The notes beneath the pieces were generated by a model that was given only the letters and a program-made list of their open reading frames with translations, did no database searches and was not told the DNA's origin. From the NCBI RefSeq assembly GCF_938031315.1, contig NZ_CALHHT010000006.1, forward strand, positions 1 through 13,842: a stretch of 13,842 nucleotides of DNA, written 5' to 3'. This stretch comes from an uncultured Campylobacter sp. (GTDB taxonomy: Bacteria > Campylobacterota > Campylobacteria > Campylobacterales > Campylobacteraceae). Below are positions 1 to 6,461 of the stretch, one piece after another. The translations under genes and the position numbers were made by a program. Numbering within the stretch: the stretch's first letter is position 1; each line of letters starts with the position of its first letter.

Positions 1-844
1 AGCTTAAATCATTCGCCGCGGAATTTAAAATTTCGCCCGCCGAATCCGAAGAGCCGCCGCAAAGATCTGCTAAATTTTTAAAGCTTGCCGCTCTAAGCGC
101 TAAAAATTCTCTCTTTGCCTGTGAGGCGCGACGTGCGAGAGCCGCTACTTCCGCAGCACTTACGCTAGAGCTAAAGCCTGAAATTTTAAAATTTGAGCGG
201 TGCACCTTCATCAAGATCGCCGTGTTTTCATTGATCGCTTCTTCGTAATCGTCCGGCTTGGTTTTGTTCGTAGTGCCGATCTCTACGAGCTTTGCGCCCG
301 AGTTTGCCATCACTTCGCTTACTCGAAAGCTCCCGCCGATCTCGACTAGCTCGCCGCGGCTTACCACCACTTCGCGTCCGCGTGCGAAGGTATTTAGCAC
401 CAAAAAGACCGCCGCAGCGTTGTTATTTACCACGAGTGCGTCCTGCGCGCCGAAGAGCTCGCTGCACAAAAGCGCTATGTAGTCGTATCTGTTGCCGCGC
501 GCCCCCTCGGATAGGTCGTATTCTAAATTTGAATATGAGGTGATGATCTTTTGCGCGCGGGCTAAAATTTCGGCGCTGATAACGCTGCGGCCGAGGTTTG
601 TGTGTAGTACGACGCCGGTTGCGTTAATAAGCGGTTTGAGGCTTAGATTTTGAAATTTTTCGTAGCGCGATTTGATGCGCGCGATGATCTCGCTTTCGCT
701 TGCGACCGCGCCTCCTTGCAGCGCCTTTTCGCGCTCCTGCCGGATGAGCTCTTGCGCGATTTTGATGATTTGCGGGCGGAGACAGTTTTGAAACTCCCGC
801 GCGTTTGCGATTTTGTCGATTTTTGGTAGTTTGATTCGTTGCAT
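1..844 (-). CDS. selA: L-seryl-tRNA(Sec) selenium transferase SelA (partial, C-terminus beyond window)
   Basis: SelA is a PLP enzyme that converts seryl-tRNA(Sec) to selenocysteyl-tRNA(Sec) using selenophosphate, in the cytoplasm. The frame read from ATG at 844 is open to the window edge, giving 281 N-terminal residues of a protein normally about 440-460 long. The family signature INATGVVLHTNLGRS lies at residues 73-87, RGNRYDY at 116-122, the Asn/Ala-rich segment NNNAAAVFLVLNTFA at 140-154, and GTTNKT at 190-195, followed by KVHRSNFKISGF (213-224). The PLP lysine lies in the missing part. The ATG has only a weak GGGG ribosome site at 850-853. From about residue 239 the chain departs from the family: the D-L-G-S-G segment expected soon after EVAALARR is not reached within 40 residues, and the sequence is rich in Ala, Ser and Asn, which suggests an insert. 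Its substrate use fits the Sec codon in fdhA in this window. Confidence 0.95.
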   Translation of the reverse strand, partial: MQRIKLPKIDKIANAREFQNCLRPQIIKIAQELIRQEREKALQGGAVASESEIIARIKSRYEKFQNLSLKPLINATGVVLHTNLGRSVISAEILARAQKIITSYSNLEYDLSEGARGNRYDYIALLCSELFGAQDALVVNNNAAAVFLVLNTFARGREVVVSRGELVEIGGSFRVSEVMANSGAKLVEIGTTNKTKPDDYEEAINENTAILMKVHRSNFKISGFSSSVSAAEVAALARRASQAKREFLALRAASFKNLADLCGGSSDSAGEILNSAANDLS

Positions 845-873
845 TGCGACCCCGATGCCTTAAAATTTAGGCG

Positions 874-879
874 ATTTTA
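874..879 (-). promoter_or_regulatory. Possible -10 box for selA
   Basis: TAAAAT on the minus strand, about 30 bases upstream of the selA ATG, in an AT-rich stretch. No clear -35 is seen, which is common for Campylobacter sigma-70 promoters. An imperfect AT palindrome (AAAATAA ... TTATTTT around TTTTGCAAAA, 882-909) lies just upstream. Weak evidence, by eye only. Confidence 0.3.
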
Positions 880-925
880 GCAAAATAAGCTTTTGCAAAA
901 CTTTATTTTGAAAGATCGCCCCGCG

Positions 926-972
926 CGCAGAGGCTTTGCTGCGTTTTTAAAATTTTAAGCAAGCCTCTTGCG
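926..972 (-). terminator. Stable hairpin between the autotransporter gene and selA, probable terminator
   Basis: AGAGGCTTTGCT at 929-940 pairs with AGCAAGCCTCT at 958-968 with a single-base bulge. CGC (926-928) and GCG (970-972) extend the stem past a second bulge. The loop is 17 bases, AT-rich. It lies about 50-95 bases beyond the autotransporter stop codon and upstream of selA. No clean U-run follows on the minus strand, so it may instead be a 3'-end stabilising or processing hairpin. Confidence 0.5.
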
Positions 973-1021
973 TAAGCTATAAATTTAATACGCCGAGTTT
1001 TGGCGGACACTTTTTGTGAGG

Positions 1022-3211
1022 TTAAAATTTATATTCTAAGTTTAGTCCTGCGCTAAGTCCTTTTCGCTTGCCTACCATACCTTCAAATTTAGCTGCGGCT
1101 TCAAAATTTCCTAGATTTTTTAGCTTCGCTCCAACCTCCGCAATGCCGGTATTGCCCTTCATCGAAGGCGAAGCGATGTCCGTACCGTAGGCTAAATTTA
1201 AACCCTTTGCCTTACCGTCCAATTCCCGCTCATAAGCAAGCCCGCCGAAAAGATCCAGGCTTTGCCCCAGCTCGTAGGAGTACTTAAATCCGAGTTTCGT
1301 TCTTAAGGAGTCGCTCTGTTTTAAAAGTATGCTTTCGGAATTTATCTCGACCTGCTTTTTGCCCACTCTGGTAAAAAAGAGCTTCGCGTAAAGATCTAGG
1401 TCCGAAGCGTCGCTTATCTCAAATACCTTGCCAATTCCTGCGTGCGCGCCGTAGTAGTTTCTGTTAACGTCGTAGCTTGCTTCCGTACCGTCCGGTAGCA
1501 CGGCTTTGTAATCCGTTTTGATCCTGCCGATCTTTGCGGAGGCTTCGACGTAAAAATCGCTAGGCAGATCAAGCTTGCCCAAAACGCCCGCGCCGTAATA
1601 TCTCATATGGCCGCTTCCTCTGATATCGGATATGTAGTTTCCGTTAAAAGTGCCGCCGAATTCGTTGAATGTATCGTATCTGCCGCCGCCGAATTCCATA
1701 AAGAGCGAGGTAAGCAAAGAGTCAAATTCCTTCGCTAAACCTAGCGCAAATGAGGCTGATCTGACATCCACGTGCGAACCCGATTCCAGCCTCATATCCG
1801 AAGCTTTCATTCCGCTTAGCACCGCGCCGCCCGCGCCGTCGCTGCTTAGATTGGAATTTGATAGGGCATCAAAGCTCTGTCCGATCAAAGCCATCGCTCC
1901 TGCGGTAGGCTCTAGGATGCTTTTCTGGACGGTATCGATCAGCCTTTTTGCGTTATTTACGCCTCCGCCCTGATTATCGCCTATAGGCTCGGATGGCTCC
2001 AGCGGCGTTAGTGGAGTAACCTTGCTTCGCACCACCGCGTATAGCTCCTTGCCTTCGCTGGCTTGCTCCTCGCCGTCTTTTTGCAGACCGAACTCATATA
2101 TCGTAGAAATTCCCGCCATAGCTTGCAGATTTTCCTTATGGTTCGTCATTTCCGCAGGATAGATTATGCCTTGAGGATTTTTTAGCAGGACGATCTTGTC
2201 GTTTTTATTTAGATTATTGCTCTGCCCGCCCATAGTAACGGCGAGTTTGGCTATATTCAGATCGGTCTTTTTATCGCTCGTGATGTAGCCCCATTTGGTT
2301 CTTCCGCTTAAATTTAACACGACGTCGTTCGCTCTAATATCGCTCGGCAGGTAAAAATTTATCTTTTCGAAATTTAAAATATTACCCGCGTTTATATTTT
2401 TTCCGCGGACGTTTAGCGTGTTTCCTTTGACCGAGTCGTTGAAGTTATTTCGGTTGCCGTAACCGCCGACTATCGTATTTAAATTTAGCTCGCTTGCATC
2501 TAAATTTACGATGTTATCGATCGCTACTAAGGAATTTGACTTGCCGCCGTATATGGTGCCTCGTATCTCGCCGCCTCTGATGGTTACGATATTTCCGTGC
2601 ACATTGCCTCTGCCGTCGGAGTAAGCGCCTCTGACGTCTTTTTCGATAACGCCGCCTTCGATCGTCACTTCGTTTTTCGTTATATCATCGCCCCTGGTGG
2701 AATACCCGCCGATGACGTTTCCTTCGATCCTGCCGTTTTTAATTAAGACGGAATTTGAAGCAAGAGTGTTGCCGTTGGTGTAGCCGCCGTAGACGACTTG
2801 AACTATTCTGGTATTGGCTCCGTCGATTACGACGCTGTTTCGCTCGGCCCTGCCGCCTACTTCCGCAGAGCCCCCATAGACCATCTGGATACCGCCGCCG
2901 CCGTTTATAAAGACCTTATTATCGTTGGAGTGTAATTTGCCGGGTACCATTTCGGCAGCCAATCCGCCGTAGATGAATAGGCCTTTGCCATCATCGATAT
3001 TTGGCGGCGTACCGTTCCAAATGAGCGTATTGCCGGAGAAATTATTGGTTTTTTTACCGGCATTGAAATTACAGTACCCATTCATAACCGCATCCATCTC
3101 CAGATACGGCTCGTATTGAGATTTCGGAGTATCTGCATTTATGGTTACGGTTTCCGCTCCGTACAAAGAACCCATCACTACAAAAGATAGTAGAATTCCC
3201 ACTCGCTTCAT
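1022..3211 (-). CDS. Autotransporter (type Va secretion) with beta-helical passenger
   Basis: A 729-residue surface protein. Residues 1-19 are a Sec signal peptide (basic MKR, hydrophobic core, cleavage likely after SLYGA). Residues about 60-290 form degenerate repeats of roughly 20-30 residues with the pattern V.GGY/S ... N.V.I.GG.I, typical of right-handed beta-helix passengers. A Pro-rich linker (PLTPLEPSEP, near residue 400) is followed by a probable alpha-helical linker and, from about 455 to the end, an autotransporter beta-barrel of alternating strands ending in LEYKF with a terminal Phe, the usual outer-membrane signal. The ATG has a good ribosome site (AAAGGA, 7 bases upstream) and a TATAAT box. 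Adhesin or surface-display roles are typical of the family; the ligand cannot be read from sequence. No catalytic serine-protease motif was seen. It is transcribed alone and divergently from the FDH region. Confidence 0.88.
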   Translation of the reverse strand: MKRVGILLSFVVMGSLYGAETVTINADTPKSQYEPYLEMDAVMNGYCNFNAGKKTNNFSGNTLIWNGTPPNIDDGKGLFIYGGLAAEMVPGKLHSNDNKVFINGGGGIQMVYGGSAEVGGRAERNSVVIDGANTRIVQVVYGGYTNGNTLASNSVLIKNGRIEGNVIGGYSTRGDDITKNEVTIEGGVIEKDVRGAYSDGRGNVHGNIVTIRGGEIRGTIYGGKSNSLVAIDNIVNLDASELNLNTIVGGYGNRNNFNDSVKGNTLNVRGKNINAGNILNFEKINFYLPSDIRANDVVLNLSGRTKWGYITSDKKTDLNIAKLAVTMGGQSNNLNKNDKIVLLKNPQGIIYPAEMTNHKENLQAMAGISTIYEFGLQKDGEEQASEGKELYAVVRSKVTPLTPLEPSEPIGDNQGGGVNNAKRLIDTVQKSILEPTAGAMALIGQSFDALSNSNLSSDGAGGAVLSGMKASDMRLESGSHVDVRSASFALGLAKEFDSLLTSLFMEFGGGRYDTFNEFGGTFNGNYISDIRGSGHMRYYGAGVLGKLDLPSDFYVEASAKIGRIKTDYKAVLPDGTEASYDVNRNYYGAHAGIGKVFEISDASDLDLYAKLFFTRVGKKQVEINSESILLKQSDSLRTKLGFKYSYELGQSLDLFGGLAYERELDGKAKGLNLAYGTDIASPSMKGNTGIAEVGAKLKNLGNFEAAAKFEGMVGKRKGLSAGLNLEYKF

Positions 3212-3249
3212 TTTGCAATCCTTTAAAAAGAAATTTGGATTATTTTTTG

Positions 3250-3255
3250 ATTATA
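3250..3255 (-). promoter_or_regulatory. -10 box (TATAAT) of the autotransporter gene
   Basis: A perfect TATAAT on the minus strand, about 40 bases upstream of the autotransporter ATG at 3211, predicting a leader of about 32 bases that contains the AAAGGA ribosome site. The -35 region is occupied by the dyad at 3266-3285. Confidence 0.6.
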
Positions 3256-3265
3256 TTTAAACATA

Positions 3266-3285
3266 GGTTTAATACACCTTAAACC
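3266..3285. promoter_or_regulatory. Candidate operator: GGTTTAA-N6-TTAAACC dyad
   Basis: A perfect 7-base inverted repeat with a 6-base spacer (TACACC), 20 bases in all. Relative to the TATAAT at 3250-3255 it covers roughly -23 to -42 of the autotransporter promoter, where a dimeric regulator would compete with or recruit RNA polymerase. The regulator is unknown. Confidence 0.45.
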
Positions 3286-3302
3286 AGGTATAGCGTAATT
3301 TA

Positions 3303-3319
3303 AATTTATATTATAAATT
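3303..3319. promoter_or_regulatory. AT-only palindrome in the divergent promoter region
   Basis: AATTTATA and TATAAATT flank a single central T, a perfect 8+1+8 dyad about 130 bases upstream of the 560-residue Fe-S protein gene and about 90 bases upstream of the autotransporter ATG. It could be a regulator site, an UP-like element or a chance result of local AT-richness. Confidence 0.3.
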
Positions 3320-3401
3320 ATATTTAGATTGATTTATCCTCTGCGCCCAAGAGCATTTCATTTTTATAAAAAAGCGAGCGGCGCTAAATTTACGAAAAAT
3401 T

Positions 3402-3407
3402 TATAAA
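3402..3407 (+). promoter_or_regulatory. Possible -10 box for the Fe-S protein / TorD transcript
   Basis: TATAAA in an AT-rich block about 45 bases upstream of the ATG at 3450. A ribosome site TAGGA (3439-3443) sits 6 bases before that ATG. Several other AT-rich hexamers nearby would score similarly, so the exact box is uncertain. Confidence 0.35.
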
Positions 3408-3449
3408 TTAAGAGTAAAAGGGGCTTAATTTTATCAATTAGGATAGATT

Positions 3450-5132
3450 ATGAAAGATTTTGGATTTTATAGCGCCGGGTTTTCCGATGTGGTTTTAAGC
3501 GACGGCATCGAAATTTGCGGCGATGAAGAGGGGGCGAAAAACGAGGAATTTATCGTCGCCAACTCGCCTAAATTAAAGGCTCAAATTTACGCGCCGCAGA
3601 TAAATTTTTATATCGCAAATACCAAAGACGAACCGCTGGTAATCGCGCAAAACGTAGATATTTTATACGAAGCCGCCGCTGCTGCCTTTGACGGCGCGCT
3701 GTATAGCGATCATCAAAAGCCTGTGGGCAAAAACGTCATCCTTGCCTGTGACGAGCCGCAAGAGGAACTCGTGGCGCTATTAAAGCAGCACGGATTTAAG
3801 GTGATTGCGCTAAGCAGAGACGAGATAAAGTTCGTTTACGGCGAGATCGGCGATCTTAGCGTAAGCATTTCGGGCAAAGAGGGCGAGTTTGAAGTACAAA
3901 GCGATTTTTTCTTGGTGCGCGGCGCGCAGGCATATCAGCTGCGCCAAAGCGGCTGCTATGAAATTTCGGGGCTAAAAGACGGTGAAATTTTAGAAATTTT
4001 GCAAAGCAAAAGCCCCGTTTATCGCTACCGAAATTCTACGATTTTCGATCCCGCGATCTGCCAGTATCAGGGCAGGCGAAACGATCTGTGCGCAAAATGC
4101 GTCGAAGTCTGCCCCACCGTTGCGATTTTGAAAAACGACGAAAAGCGCGAGCTCGTGTTTTCGCACATCGACTGCATAGGCTGCGGCGAATGCGTGAGCG
4201 TCTGCCCTAGCGGCGCGCTGAAATTTGCCAAGCTGCCCCAAAGAGTATTTGGCGAGATCGCAAAGCTCTATGCAGGCAAAATTCCGCTTCTCATCGCAGA
4301 GAGCGAAATCGCATCCGCACCTGCAGTGCAGCTTCCATGCGGCGTGCTACCGTTTGGAATTTTTGGAAGCAAGCAAATAGATGAGGCAAATTTGCTAAGC
4401 GCGATGCAAGAAAGCGGCTCGAGCGTGATCGTTTACGGCGCAGACGTGGGCGAGAGCACGCGCGAAGCGGTGGAGCTTATCAATGGAATTTCGCGCGCGA
4501 TCTACGGCAAGGACGCGGTATTTTTAGCGCGAAATTTAGCCGAGCTACAAGAGGCGCTAAAGCAGGCGCAAAGCTCTCAGCCCTGGGCGTTTAGCTTAAA
4601 CGAGCAGGGTCTTAGCAAGAAAGAAATTTTTTCCAAACGCGTAAGCGCGATGGTTGGCGATGGTAGCTTCGGCGTCGTAAAAAGCGGAGAGTTGCTAAAA
4701 TTTGGCAAAGTAAGCATAAACGAAGCAAGTTGCACGCTCTGCCTTAGCTGCGTGGGCGCCTGTAATACCGGCGCGCTGTATGCCGATAACAGCGACAATT
4801 CGATTAAATTTAACGCCTCGCTTTGCACGACGTGTAACTACTGCGTGCTAAGCTGCGCCGAAAAGGATACGATCGAGCTTGAGCCTTGCGGCGTGGAGCT
4901 TGAGCCGGGATTTTTTAATTACAAAATGCTAGCTAAAGACGAGCTTTTTAAGTGCATCGAGTGCGGTAAGGAATTCGCGACGAGCAAAGCCGTGATGAAG
5001 ATCGCGGATATGATGGGTGCGCATTTTGCAAACGAGCCTGAAAAGATGAAGACTCTTTTTTGCTGCGGCGATTGCAAGGCGAAAATAATGATAAAAAAGC
5101 AGATAGAAGATGCTAGAAAAGGGGCAATGTAA
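3450..5132 (+). CDS. Four-cluster [4Fe-4S] ferredoxin-like protein, probable formate dehydrogenase accessory protein
   Basis: A 560-residue cytoplasmic protein with no signal peptide or membrane segment. Residues 1-200 carry no cysteine motif. Two ferredoxin motifs follow: C214..C217...C221-P, and C242..C245..C248...C252-P. After a spacer of about 175 residues comes a second pair: C428..C431..C434...C438 and C459..C462..C465...C469. The C-terminus has C502-IE-C505 and C538-C539-GD-C542, which looks like a zinc-ribbon or rubredoxin-type knuckle. This suggests electron transfer or Fe-S/metal handling. The stop overlaps the TorD-like start by one base (TAATG), so the two are translationally coupled, and both precede the fdh genes. 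A role in FDH maturation or in linking FDH to cytoplasmic electron carriers is inferred from that position only; a specific function is not established by the sequence. Confidence 0.8.
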   Translation: MKDFGFYSAGFSDVVLSDGIEICGDEEGAKNEEFIVANSPKLKAQIYAPQINFYIANTKDEPLVIAQNVDILYEAAAAAFDGALYSDHQKPVGKNVILACDEPQEELVALLKQHGFKVIALSRDEIKFVYGEIGDLSVSISGKEGEFEVQSDFFLVRGAQAYQLRQSGCYEISGLKDGEILEILQSKSPVYRYRNSTIFDPAICQYQGRRNDLCAKCVEVCPTVAILKNDEKRELVFSHIDCIGCGECVSVCPSGALKFAKLPQRVFGEIAKLYAGKIPLLIAESEIASAPAVQLPCGVLPFGIFGSKQIDEANLLSAMQESGSSVIVYGADVGESTREAVELINGISRAIYGKDAVFLARNLAELQEALKQAQSSQPWAFSLNEQGLSKKEIFSKRVSAMVGDGSFGVVKSGELLKFGKVSINEASCTLCLSCVGACNTGALYADNSDNSIKFNASLCTTCNYCVLSCAEKDTIELEPCGVELEPGFFNYKMLAKDELFKCIECGKEFATSKAVMKIADMMGAHFANEPEKMKTLFCCGDCKAKIMIKKQIEDARKGAM

Positions 5133-6001
5133 TGGATGCGAATCTACTTCAAGCAAGAAGCTACTACTACGAATTTTTTGCAATTCCGTTTTTTTTCTAT
5201 GAAACGGATGCGAAATTTAAGCGCTGGAAGGAACAGCTGGAGTTTTTACGCAGCTCGCCCATTGTGCCTAGCGATGAGGCGGAATTTCAAAATTTGGCGA
5301 AATTCGATTTTGCAGCGTTTAAAAGCGAGCAAAATTCCGTGCTTTTTGATTTTTCATACGCCAACGTGCCGATGAGTGCGAGCTTCTACGACGAGGGACG
5401 CGACGATGGGCGTATGCGTGTCGCGGTAATCGACGTGCTAAAAAAGAGTAAATTTCGCCGCAATATGGAGCTTTGCAAGGAGTGCGAGGATTATGTGGGA
5501 TTTATTTTTTACCTGCATTCGACTCTGCTGCGCGACGCGGCTGCAAAACATAGCGCAGTTTTAAACGGACAAAATTCCGTGGCAAACGAGCAAAATTTTA
5601 CGAATAGCGCGAGCTTGACGGCGCAAGACAGAAAAAATTCTGTAGATTTGCATGGCAGTAAAAATTTTACAGGCCCGCAGGATGGTAAAAATACTGCGAG
5701 CGCGCAATATGCTAAAAATTTCATCGGTGCGCAAGACGGCGAAACGCTGGCGTTAGAGCTTTTTACGAATGTCACCAACAGCTTTGTGGATGAGTTTAGC
5801 GAGCTTTTGTGCGGGCATGTGCGGGCGGATTTTTTCAAATCATTAGGCGCACTAATGAGAAGCTTTTTTGCGCTTGAACGCTCGCTTTTAGCGCTTGCTG
5901 CTCCGCAAAAGAAAGATCGTAGCGTCGTTAAAGAAGCGATCAAAAAAGGCGGCTATCAAAATAAATTTACCAATCCGGAAGATATTTTTAATCTGGATTG
6001 A
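5132..6001 (+). CDS. TorD-like molybdoenzyme chaperone with a tandem-repeat insert
   Basis: 289 residues, cytoplasmic, mostly helical. The N-terminus (YYYEFFAIPFFF, from about residue 11) and the central VPMSASFYDEGRDDGRMRVAV segment fit TorD/DmsD-family chaperones, which bind Tat signal peptides of molybdoenzymes and protect the apoenzyme until cofactor insertion; a chaperone at this position is usual in Campylobacter fdh loci. The helices resume near residue 207 (LELFTNVTNSFVDEFSELL). Between about 138 and 205 lies a hydrophilic insert absent from ordinary family members, containing 9-residue repeats (listed separately). Family members are usually about 200-230 residues, so the insert explains the extra length. 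The likely client is FdhA, whose Tat signal is encoded about 460 bases downstream. The call rests on context plus weak motifs rather than a diagnostic residue. Confidence 0.72.
   Translation: MDANLLQARSYYYEFFAIPFFFYETDAKFKRWKEQLEFLRSSPIVPSDEAEFQNLAKFDFAAFKSEQNSVLFDFSYANVPMSASFYDEGRDDGRMRVAVIDVLKKSKFRRNMELCKECEDYVGFIFYLHSTLLRDAAAKHSAVLNGQNSVANEQNFTNSASLTAQDRKNSVDLHGSKNFTGPQDGKNTASAQYAKNFIGAQDGETLALELFTNVTNSFVDEFSELLCGHVRADFFKSLGALMRSFFALERSLLALAAPQKKDRSVVKEAIKKGGYQNKFTNPEDIFNLD
5621..5755 (+). repeat. Five degenerate 27-base (9-residue) tandem repeats inside the TorD-like gene
   Basis: In-frame units at 5621, 5648, 5675, 5702 and 5729 encode AQDRKNSVD, LHGSKNFTG, PQDGKNTAS, AQYAKNFIG and AQDGETLAL. 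Rough consensus: [AP]-Q-D-G-K-N-[FST]-x-x. Related but less regular words (GQNSVANEQNFTNSA) lie just before. At DNA level each unit is centred on AAAAATT or AAAAATA. Confidence 0.75.
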
Positions 6002-6059
6002 TAAATAAAATTTTTAACGGAAATCTTAACGCAAAAGCAGAATTTCGGTTAAATTTTAA

Positions 6060-6092
6060 ACTCGCAAACTCTAGTTTTGCGAGTAGTTTTTT
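6060..6092 (+). terminator. Rho-independent terminator after the TorD-like gene
   Basis: CTCGCAAA (6061-6068) pairs with TTTGCGAG (6076-6083) around a 7-base loop; A6060-T6084 adds a ninth pair. A run of six T follows at 6087-6092. It separates the Fe-S/TorD transcript from the Tat-protein/fdhAB transcript. Confidence 0.8.
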
Positions 6093-6173
6093 AGTTAGAA
6101 CTTTATATTTTGAATTTTAAATAAAATTTAAAAAGTAACTTAAAATTTAATTTCCATCTCACTGCCTTTTCGT

Positions 6174-6179
6174 TATAAT
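6174..6179 (+). promoter_or_regulatory. -10 box (TATAAT) of the fdh operon
   Basis: A perfect TATAAT 80 bases upstream of the Tat-protein ATG, just past the terminator at 6060-6092. No convincing -35 is seen. The predicted leader is about 65-70 bases and contains the dyads at 6195-6211 and a ribosome site AAAGGA close to the ATG. Confidence 0.6.
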
Positions 6180-6194
6180 TCATTAGACTTAAAT

Positions 6195-6211
6195 CCTGTA
6201 ACAGGCGTTAC
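6195..6211 (+). promoter_or_regulatory. Nested dyads in the fdh leader
   Basis: CCTGT-A-ACAGG (6195-6205) overlaps GTAAC-AGGC-GTTAC (6198-6211). Both are perfect inverted repeats lying just downstream of the predicted start of transcription. Either could be an operator or a small leader hairpin; they cannot both form as RNA stems at once. No known binding consensus was recognised. Confidence 0.35.
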
Positions 6212-6253
6212 TACAATAAAAGATTTAAAGCGATTTCTTCACAAAGGAAAACC

Positions 6254-6451
6254 ATGGAGAACAAACGCAGAGATTTTCTTAAAAAATCTCTAAAAATCGG
6301 CGCGGTAGGCGCCGTGGGCATTGCCGCATCTCAGGCTCTAGCGAAAAGCGAGCAGGATTACGGCGATACCGTTCGTGGCAAATCACCGAAAAAAGAGGTG
6401 CTTTACTGGGAGAGTGAAGCGTGGAAAAAATACTATAAAGTAGCTTACTAG
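6254..6451 (+). CDS. Small twin-arginine signal protein of the formate dehydrogenase region
   Basis: 65 residues: a twin-arginine leader (KRRDFLKKSLKIG, then a hydrophobic alanine/glycine-rich core ending in ASQALA) followed by only about 35 mature residues rich in charged and aromatic side chains (KKEVLYWESEAWKKYYKVAY). Short proteins of this pattern occur beside formate dehydrogenase genes and are annotated as FDH-region Tat targets. Their function is unproven; a small partner or assembly factor of FdhA co-exported by Tat is a reasonable inference. The ribosome site AAAGGA is well placed. The gene is first in the fdh operon, and its stop codon TAG contributes the first G of the GGAG ribosome site of fdhA (6451-6454), so translation of the two is probably coupled. 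Confidence 0.88.
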   Translation: MENKRRDFLKKSLKIGAVGAVGIAASQALAKSEQDYGDTVRGKSPKKEVLYWESEAWKKYYKVAY

Positions 6452-6461
6452 GAGAATTTTC

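Noticed and set aside
258..543. Plus-strand open frames of 74 and 83 residues
   Set aside because: They lie antisense to selA, whose conserved motifs are unmistakable; their Ser/Arg/Pro-rich sequences are typical shadow translations.
5621..5755. CRISPR-like array
   Set aside because: The units are contiguous, degenerate, in frame and without unique spacers; they are protein-coding tandem repeats.
6171..6180. ModE (molybdate) half-site CGTTATA overlapping the fdh -10 box
   Set aside because: Only one half is present with no inverted partner at the expected spacing, and the word is largely explained by the TATAAT box.
6186..6253. Molybdenum- or tungsten-cofactor riboswitch in the fdh leader
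   Set aside because: The leader is only about 68 bases with two tiny dyads, too short for the known Moco RNA motif.
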